Program-made: the position numbers and the translations under genes
The notes under the pieces: model-generated
Seen by the model: only the letters and a program-made list of their open reading frames with translations
Told to the model about the DNA's origin: nothing
Databases searched by the model: none
Part shown: piece after piece, positions 7,458 through 11,490 of the stretch
Layout: every line of letters begins with the position of its first letter
Numbering within the stretch: position 1 is the stretch's first letter
Source of the DNA: Candidatus Aminicenantota bacterium
GTDB lineage: Bacteria; Acidobacteriota; Aminicenantia; Aminicenantales; Saccharicenantaceae
Assembly (NCBI GenBank): GCA_022867105.1
Contig: JALHVH010000347.1
Location: forward strand, 1 to 11,490
Reading direction: 5' to 3'
DNA: 11,490 nt

Positions 7458-7477
7458 CAGTTCCTTCGTTTCGCCAT
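7454..7477 (-). CDS. Possible 7-codon leader ORF before iscS
   Basis: An ATG at 7475-7477 opens a frame encoding MAKRRNW, whose TGA overlaps the iscS GTG start as GTGA. That is the same overlap type used at the thpR/plsY junction. The ATG would lie about nine bases after the predicted transcription start and has no ribosome binding site of its own. The AAGGA site used by the iscS GTG lies inside it. It could couple translation to iscS, or it could be chance, since such short frames are common. Confidence 0.2.
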   Translation of the reverse strand: MAKRRNW

Positions 7478-7492
7478 CGAATCGTATTTTTT

Positions 7493-7521
7493 ATTATACT
7501 CCTCTTGGTCCGGTCCGTTAA
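7493..7521 (-). promoter_or_regulatory. Sigma70-like promoter of iscS
   Basis: On the minus strand TTAACG (7516-7521, four of six consensus bases) is followed after 17 bases by a perfect TATAAT (7493-7498). Predicted initiation is near 7486, giving a leader of about 29 bases to the iscS GTG. It lies in the 194-base gap after the kinase gene. I see no clear terminator or other gene in that gap. Confidence 0.65.
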
Positions 7522-7651
7522 GCGCATTGAATCATGTAACCGGACAGCCACGTTCGTCCTCGGGGCTGAGCTTCGGATTCAGACTCTGAAAGCTGAGGAG
7601 GCGGCAAAGCGCCGGCTCCCGGTGAAGTGACGCAGGCGCCAACCACCGCGT

Positions 7652-10600
7652 CTAACGTGAATTCGAGTCGAGAGCGGCCAAGCGCGTTCGCGCGTCGGCC
7701 GGCTCCGGATGGCTTTTATCGGCGTCCTTCCAGTACTCGAGGAATTTCCGGTACTCGCCCGCCGCGCCGGTCTTGTCCCCCTTTCCTTCGAGGACCCGGC
7801 CGAGCCGGTAATGGTAGAGGGGATGGATGAGGTAACGGATCCGGTTTCCTGGGTCGATGGTCATGAGTTTCCGATATTCGGCCGCGGCCTTGTCCAAATC
7901 GCCGTTCTTCCAGTAGGCCCGGGCCAGGACGTCTTTACAGAAGGGCGTATTATAAAATGCGATGGCGGCGGTCCCCATGCCGGGAAAATTCATTAGGTGC
8001 AATTTTTCGGCGGCAGCGACGGCTTTCTCTGGGGAATCTCCGGCCAGAGCGACCTCGGCGTCCAGAAGCTGATACAAGAAAGTCATATCGTTCAGGTCTT
8101 CTTGATTCAAAGTCGGGAGGAGGGGCTTAATTTCCTCGAGACGGGCTCGAGCGTCCTCCAGGCTTCCTTGTTTGAGGTCCGCCCAGCCGAGATTAAAGGC
8201 ATGCTGGGTTGCGTAAAGATTTTGCCTGGCTAGATCTCCTCGCTTATAGTATTCATACCAGGCAAGGAACGCTTTCCGGGCTTGTTCGAACCGGCCCAGG
8301 TCACAGTAAATGAAGCCCGAAATCCAATCCAGGGTGGCCACGAGATAGCCCGAATCATACGACTCGATGATTTTTCTCTGGGATAGATACCCGGCCAGGG
8401 ATTTTTCCAGGCGGCCCAACAAATAATCACAAAAATTCACGAGCCACAACCCTTCCATTTTTCCCGTGGGTGTTGACCGGGCTTGAGATTCTTCCAGCCA
8501 CCGGGACGTCTCGCCATAATTTTCTTTCAGGGCGAAGATATAGGCCAACCCCATGCAGGATCCCGTGAAATCCGCCTTAAGGTCCAGGGCTTCCCTGTAC
8601 TTCGACTCGGCCTTATCCAGCCGTCCCATCCGCAGGTAGAGCTCGGCGAGGGAGTCTATGGGATTGGCGTCACCGGGATTCGCCGAAATGTAACGCTCGT
8701 AAGCGGCTTCAGCTTTTTCATAATCCCCGTTTTCAGCATGGGCATATCCGAGCATATTGAGGGCGGGGCCGAAATTCGGGTCAAGGGCGACGGCCTTCTC
8801 AAACTCCGGAAGGGCTTCTGAATATCTTCCATATGCATAATAATGATTTCCCAGTTCAAAGCGAGCATGTTTTTCCTGGGGGTATTTTCCCGTCAATTCC
8901 AATAGAAGACGGGTCTTTTTTTCAGGATTATTTTCGATCGTCACGGCATACTGCGCCTCGATGTAGAGCCGCTCCTTCTCCGTAGCCTTATCGGCGTATT
9001 TCTTGGCTTTTTTCAAGGCCTCGTCGCGGGCCTTGAAGTCGAGGAGCTGAAACTCGGCCTCGGCCAGGTAGAGATAGGCCACAGCAAAGGCCGGATCCAG
9101 GGCGACGGCCTTTCCCAGGAATTTTTTGGCGTCCGAGGCATAAAGATTTTTGACATCGTCCCGACCCCGGAGAAAATAGTTGTAAGCCTCCATGGATTCC
9201 GTGGTCAGGTCCATGATGGGTCGCACTGGTCCCTCGATCTTCAGGACGGGCTTGCCTATCCCCCTGGCCACGCTCCGGCTGATCTCGTCAATCTGGGACC
9301 TGAGGATGCTATTGACCCCTTCACCCCTGGCGGAGGCGCTTTTCAGGAGCTCTCTGCTCTTTACGTCCAGCACCTTGACGTCCGAGACGAACGTTTCGCC
9401 CGCTTTGCTATAAAATCCGACGATGACCGCCTCGATGTTTTCTCTGCGGCAGACCTCGAAGGCGGCCTCCTCATCGTAAAGCGCGGATTCGTCCTTGCCG
9501 GCTTGACGGAAAAGGTCCTTCAGCCTCTGCCAGGAGGCGACCCGTATGTGCTTCGACTGTTCGAGGCTGGTGATGAGGAGGTTGGGGATGGTCTCCCGAA
9601 GGTAATCGAGGCCCGCATCGCCGGTCTGGTTCCTGAAACCGAGGACGGCGACGGTGCGCTTCGAACCCTCACTCGCCGGAATGAACTGCCAGACAAGGAG
9701 AGCGGCCAGCGCGAGAAGCAGGGCGGCCGCCGGGACCCAGATCTTCTTTGACGGCAGCCTGACTGTGATTTCCTTCGAGGTCTGGGGCTTGCGGAGTGGA
9801 AGGGCGTGCGTCGTCGCTGGCAGAGTTTTTTCGATCCGGGCAAGCTCTGTCCGGAGGGCATCCGCGCTCTGGTACCGCTTGTCCCTCGTCTTCTCCAGGC
9901 ATTTCAGGACGAGCTGCCGGAGGTCTTCTGGGATCTGGGCGTTGATCGTCCGCGGGTCCGGCGGCGGCTCGCTTTTCTGCTTGACGGCAATGCTGAGCGG
10001 AGTGTCGCCTTCGAACGGGAGGCGTCCCGTCAGCATCTCGAAGAGAACGACGCCCAGCGAGTAGATGTCCGAACGTGCGTCCGCCTCCTTCCCGTCCACC
10101 TGCTCGGGCGACATGTACTCGGGAGTCCCGATAATTACGCCGGCGCCCGTTATGCCCTTGGTTTTGACCGAGCGGGCGATCCCGAAATCCATGAGCCGGG
10201 CGCCGCCCTCGCGATCGATCATGATGTTCTGGGGCTTGAGGTCACGGTGGACGACGCCCAGGCGGTGGGCTTCGGCCAGCCCTTCGGCTGCCTGCCGGGC
10301 GATGGCGACGGCCTTGCCGACGGGCAGGGCCCCGATGCTGTGGATGAGACTCTTGAGGTCCTCGCCCGGGACGTATTCCATCGTGATGAAGTAGGTTCCG
10401 GTCTCTTCTTCGCGACCGAGGTCGTGCATCCGGCAGATGTGGCGGTGGGAGACGGTCCGGGCCAGCCTCAGCTCGCTCCGGAAGCGCTCGACAGTCTGTT
10501 CGTCCGAGGCGATATCGGGATTGAGCAGCTTGAGGGCAAGCTTCTCCCGGACTTCCGTGTCGAAAACCTTGTAGACGCGCCCCATACCGCCCTTGCCCAG

Positions 10601-10777
10601 CTCCTCGATGACCTGGTAGCGGCGGGCGAAGGTCGTCCCGGTCGCAAGCTCGCGGATGGGCGTGAGCAGGATTTCGGTCGAGGCGGGTGGGCCGCCTTCG
10701 GGGCGGAGAGGGGCGGCGCACCGGCCGCAGAAACGCGTGCCGGAGGGATTCTCGAAGCCGCACCGGGAGCAATTCAC
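7652..10777 (-). CDS. Membrane Ser/Thr protein kinase with zinc ribbon, TolB-like domain and TPR repeats
   Basis: This is a 1041-residue multidomain Hanks-type kinase. Residues 3-20 form a short zinc ribbon (CSRC and CGRC pairs). The kinase domain spans about 54-317: glycine loop GKGGMG (61-66), catalytic Lys83, helix-C Glu102, HRDLKPQN (177-184, catalytic Asp179), DFG (197-199) and GTPEYMSPEQ (217-226). All catalytic residues are intact and the HRD arginine suggests activation-loop control. One membrane helix lies at about 346-366. Outside it comes a TolB/FlgO-like domain (about 373-508) starting RTVAVLGFRNQTGD, then about ten TPR-type helical repeats (about 530-1022), for example HYYAYGRYSEALPEFEKAVA (645-664). 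The kinase is thus cytoplasmic and the TPR part probably periplasmic. The start is GTG at 10775-10777, needed to include the zinc ribbon. Domain calls are firm; the substrate and signal are unknown. Confidence 0.93.
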   Translation of the reverse strand: MNCSRCGFENPSGTRFCGRCAAPLRPEGGPPASTEILLTPIRELATGTTFARRYQVIEELGKGGMGRVYKVFDTEVREKLALKLLNPDIASDEQTVERFRSELRLARTVSHRHICRMHDLGREEETGTYFITMEYVPGEDLKSLIHSIGALPVGKAVAIARQAAEGLAEAHRLGVVHRDLKPQNIMIDREGGARLMDFGIARSVKTKGITGAGVIIGTPEYMSPEQVDGKEADARSDIYSLGVVLFEMLTGRLPFEGDTPLSIAVKQKSEPPPDPRTINAQIPEDLRQLVLKCLEKTRDKRYQSADALRTELARIEKTLPATTHALPLRKPQTSKEITVRLPSKKIWVPAAALLLALAALLVWQFIPASEGSKRTVAVLGFRNQTGDAGLDYLRETIPNLLITSLEQSKHIRVASWQRLKDLFRQAGKDESALYDEEAAFEVCRRENIEAVIVGFYSKAGETFVSDVKVLDVKSRELLKSASARGEGVNSILRSQIDEISRSVARGIGKPVLKIEGPVRPIMDLTTESMEAYNYFLRGRDDVKNLYASDAKKFLGKAVALDPAFAVAYLYLAEAEFQLLDFKARDEALKKAKKYADKATEKERLYIEAQYAVTIENNPEKKTRLLLELTGKYPQEKHARFELGNHYYAYGRYSEALPEFEKAVALDPNFGPALNMLGYAHAENGDYEKAEAAYERYISANPGDANPIDSLAELYLRMGRLDKAESKYREALDLKADFTGSCMGLAYIFALKENYGETSRWLEESQARSTPTGKMEGLWLVNFCDYLLGRLEKSLAGYLSQRKIIESYDSGYLVATLDWISGFIYCDLGRFEQARKAFLAWYEYYKRGDLARQNLYATQHAFNLGWADLKQGSLEDARARLEEIKPLLPTLNQEDLNDMTFLYQLLDAEVALAGDSPEKAVAAAEKLHLMNFPGMGTAAIAFYNTPFCKDVLARAYWKNGDLDKAAAEYRKLMTIDPGNRIRYLIHPLYHYRLGRVLEGKGDKTGAAGEYRKFLEYWKDADKSHPEPADARTRLAALDSNSR

Positions 10778-10815
10778 AGGCCTTACCGCCCTTGCTTGTT
10801 CTTTTGCTGAGCTTG

Positions 10816-10844
10816 AGATTAGCAGGAATGCGGCGGATAGTCAA
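10816..10844 (-). promoter_or_regulatory. Candidate promoter of the kinase gene
   Basis: On the minus strand TTGACT (10839-10844) is followed after 17 bases by TAATCT (10816-10821), preceded by TGC, an extended -10. Start of transcription would be about 10809, with a leader of about 32 bases to the GTG. The -10 hexamer itself is poor, matching three of six bases, so the extended -10 carries much of the argument. Confidence 0.45.
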
Positions 10845-10869
10845 CTCAAATGGCGATCCCTTCACGGGC

Positions 10870-10929
10870 TTAAGCAAGCCGTTCGTCGTCCGGGAACTCT
10901 TTCGCGAAGACGTCCAGGGCTCGGAGTTC
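10870..10929 (-). pseudogene. Possible decayed gene end, minus strand
   Basis: Nineteen open codons between two stops translate to ELRALDVFAKEFPDDERLA followed by TAA. The codon use (GC-ending codons, charged amphipathic residues) looks like the tail of a real protein of this genome. There is no start codon and a stop lies immediately upstream, so at most it is a remnant or a frameshifted end. Chance cannot be excluded at this length. Confidence 0.2.
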
Positions 10930-10951
10930 TTATCCCACCATGTTCTTCCGC

Positions 10952-10981
10952 CGCCGTTTATTACGGCGATTGACATCGCCG
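10952..10981. repeat. Two overlapping inverted repeats around the plus-strand -35
   Basis: CGCCGT (10952-10957) pairs with ACGGCG (10963-10968) across a five-base loop. CGGCGAT (10964-10970) pairs with ATCGCCG (10975-10981) across TGAC. They share 10964-10968, so the two hairpins are mutually exclusive. The second repeat is centred on the TTGACA hexamer, as expected of an operator. Confidence 0.6.
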
Positions 10982-10999
10982 CACGGCCGGCGATATATT
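10970..10999 (+). promoter_or_regulatory. Sigma70-like promoter of the amidohydrolase gene
   Basis: A perfect TTGACA (10970-10975) is followed after 18 bases by TATATT (10994-10999, five of six consensus bases). Transcription would start about 11006, giving a leader of about 100 bases before the ATG at 11108. The -35 lies inside an inverted repeat, which suggests regulated use. Confidence 0.6.
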
Positions 11000-11066
11000 A
11001 TCGACCGCCATCAAGCTGACCGAAGAAAACAAGCTTACCGAGCTTAAAGAAGAGTCCGACGAATAA
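10974..11066 (+). pseudogene. Possible decayed gene end, plus strand
   Basis: Thirty codons are open from a TGA at 10971-10973 to a TAA at 11064-11066, ending TAIKLTEENKLTELKEESDE. The lysine- and glutamate-rich tail resembles a protein C-terminus. There is no ATG, GTG or TTG start in frame, and the predicted plus-strand promoter overlaps its beginning. It may be a remnant, or simply part of the amidohydrolase leader. Confidence 0.2.
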
Positions 11067-11096
11067 GCATTCACAAGGGCCACGACCCGGCGATAC

Positions 11097-11104
11097 GAGG
11101 AGGT
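11097..11104 (+). promoter_or_regulatory. Amidohydrolase ribosome binding site
   Basis: GAGGAGGT lies three bases before the ATG at 11108-11110. It is a near-perfect Shine-Dalgarno sequence and fixes the start codon. Confidence 0.8.
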
Positions 11105-11107
11105 CAT

Positions 11108-11490
11108 ATGTCTACAAGAGTTAAGTCTATCCCTTACGTCGTTACTTTAGCATTTCTTTCGATAATCGTTTGTTGCCGTCAAAAAGCCCCCGAAATAAAA
11201 GCTGACATTGTTTTATGGAATGGAAATATCGTCACTATGGACACTCATCTCCCTCGTGCCCAAGCCGTGGCCATATTGGGAAACCATATTATCCGTGTGG
11301 GCAATGACAAAGACGTTAAGCCTCTTATCGGAGAAAAGACAAGGATTGTTGACCTTGAGCAGAAGTCCGTTATCCCCGGCCTGATCGACGCGCACGTTCA
11401 TCCGTTTGGCGCCGGCCGCGCTCTGACCGTTCTGGATTTGAAAGGGCTTAGCAAAGAGCAGATCCTGGAAAAGGTGGCCCGCAAAGCTAA
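11108..11490 (+). CDS. Exported YtcJ-type amidohydrolase (3' end missing)
   Basis: The first 127 residues are present and the frame is open at the window edge; family members are usually above 500 residues. Residues 1-23 look like a signal peptide with a basic start and hydrophobic core ending in two cysteines (22-23), so it may be a lipoprotein, although IIVC is not a standard lipobox. From residue 32 the sequence follows the amidohydrolase-3 (YtcJ) pattern: ADIVLWNGNIVTMD (32-45), PRAQAVAI (49-56), VIPGLIDAHVHPFGAGR (88-104) with metal ligands His96 and His98, then LDLKGLSKEQIL. These metal-dependent hydrolases act on C-N bonds of amides or cyclic amides; the substrate cannot be predicted. 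Codons are visibly richer in A and T than in the minus-strand genes. It has its own promoter and ribosome binding site. Confidence 0.88.
   Translation, partial: MSTRVKSIPYVVTLAFLSIIVCCRQKAPEIKADIVLWNGNIVTMDTHLPRAQAVAILGNHIIRVGNDKDVKPLIGEKTRIVDLEQKSVIPGLIDAHVHPFGAGRALTVLDLKGLSKEQILEKVARKA

Larger units (their letters stand above)
10778..11107. other. 330-base divergent intergenic region
   Basis: This stretch separates the minus-strand kinase gene from the plus-strand amidohydrolase gene. It contains one candidate promoter for each, two overlapping inverted repeats, and two short stretches that look like protein C-termini but have no starts. No tRNA, small RNA or intact gene is recognisable. 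The frame running out of the kinase gene on the plus strand to 11019 is mostly antisense shadow. Confidence 0.7.

Noticed and set aside
7569..7594. Imperfect hairpin (TTCAG/CTGAA with outer AGCT arms) after the kinase gene as a terminator
   Set aside because: The stem has a five-base bulge and there is no T-run downstream in the direction of kinase transcription, so an intrinsic terminator is not supported.
7458..7651. A tRNA or small RNA gene between the kinase and iscS
   Set aside because: No cloverleaf, T-loop consensus or stable paired structure could be found; the only supported signal is the iscS promoter.
9806..10810. Long plus-strand frame of 334 codons opposite the kinase domain, and similar ones at 5880-6761 and 6774-7589
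   Set aside because: They lie antisense to well-recognised genes, have repetitive acidic or Arg/Pro-rich composition, no ribosome binding sites and no recognisable motifs; they are mirror frames of GC-rich codons.
10940..11047. Plus-strand 35-codon frame starting ATG at 10940
   Set aside because: It encodes an Arg-rich peptide without ribosome binding site, runs through the inverted repeats and promoter, and resembles nothing I know.

Overview
The window reads as a chromosomal segment of a moderately GC-rich, free-living bacterium. No phage, insertion-sequence, CRISPR, tRNA or rRNA signal is visible. The zinc-ribbon/kinase/TolB-like/TPR protein resembles those abundant in Acidobacteriota and Aminicenantota (former OP8). 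I infer a lineage of that kind from gene style only; no rRNA or ribosomal protein is present to test it.

Layout: positions 1-7457 hold eight tightly packed housekeeping genes, all on the minus strand. In transcription order they are iscS/nifS (cysteine desulfurase), asnS (Bacillus-type asparaginyl-tRNA synthetase), rimO (uS12 methylthiotransferase), pgpA (phosphatidylglycerophosphatase A), cinA (NMN amidohydrolase family), thpR (2',3'-cyclic RNA phosphodiesterase / 2'-5' RNA ligase family), plsY (acyl-phosphate:glycerol-3-phosphate acyltransferase) and gpsA (glycerol-3-phosphate dehydrogenase, running off the left edge). The last six are joined by five successive 4-base ATGA or GTGA stop/start overlaps, so they are almost certainly one translationally coupled operon. 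asnS lies 13 bases upstream of rimO and iscS 57 bases upstream of asnS. Good sigma70-like promoters are visible in front of both iscS and asnS, and the asnS promoter sits so close to its ATG that the mRNA should be nearly leaderless.

Positions 7652-10777 encode a 1041-residue membrane-anchored Ser/Thr protein kinase, also on the minus strand, with its own candidate promoter. A 330-base divergent intergenic region (10778-11107) follows. It holds that promoter, a plus-strand promoter with a consensus TTGACA whose -35 lies at the centre of an inverted repeat, and two short protein-like tails that may be decayed gene ends. From 11108 to the right edge runs the start of an exported YtcJ-type amidohydrolase on the plus strand.

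Functionally the left block combines three themes. The first is sulfur supply and use: IscS-type sulfur mobilisation plus the Fe-S radical-SAM enzyme RimO. The second is membrane phospholipid synthesis: GpsA makes sn-glycerol-3-phosphate, PlsY acylates it, and PgpA completes phosphatidylglycerol. The third is nucleotide and RNA housekeeping: CinA, ThpR and AsnRS. I see no clear undescribed multi-gene system. The most unusual points are local: the leaderless asnS start, a possible 7-codon leader ORF before iscS, two 8-base homopolymers in rimO, the absence of recA from the familiar cinA-thpR neighbourhood, and the divergent control region.
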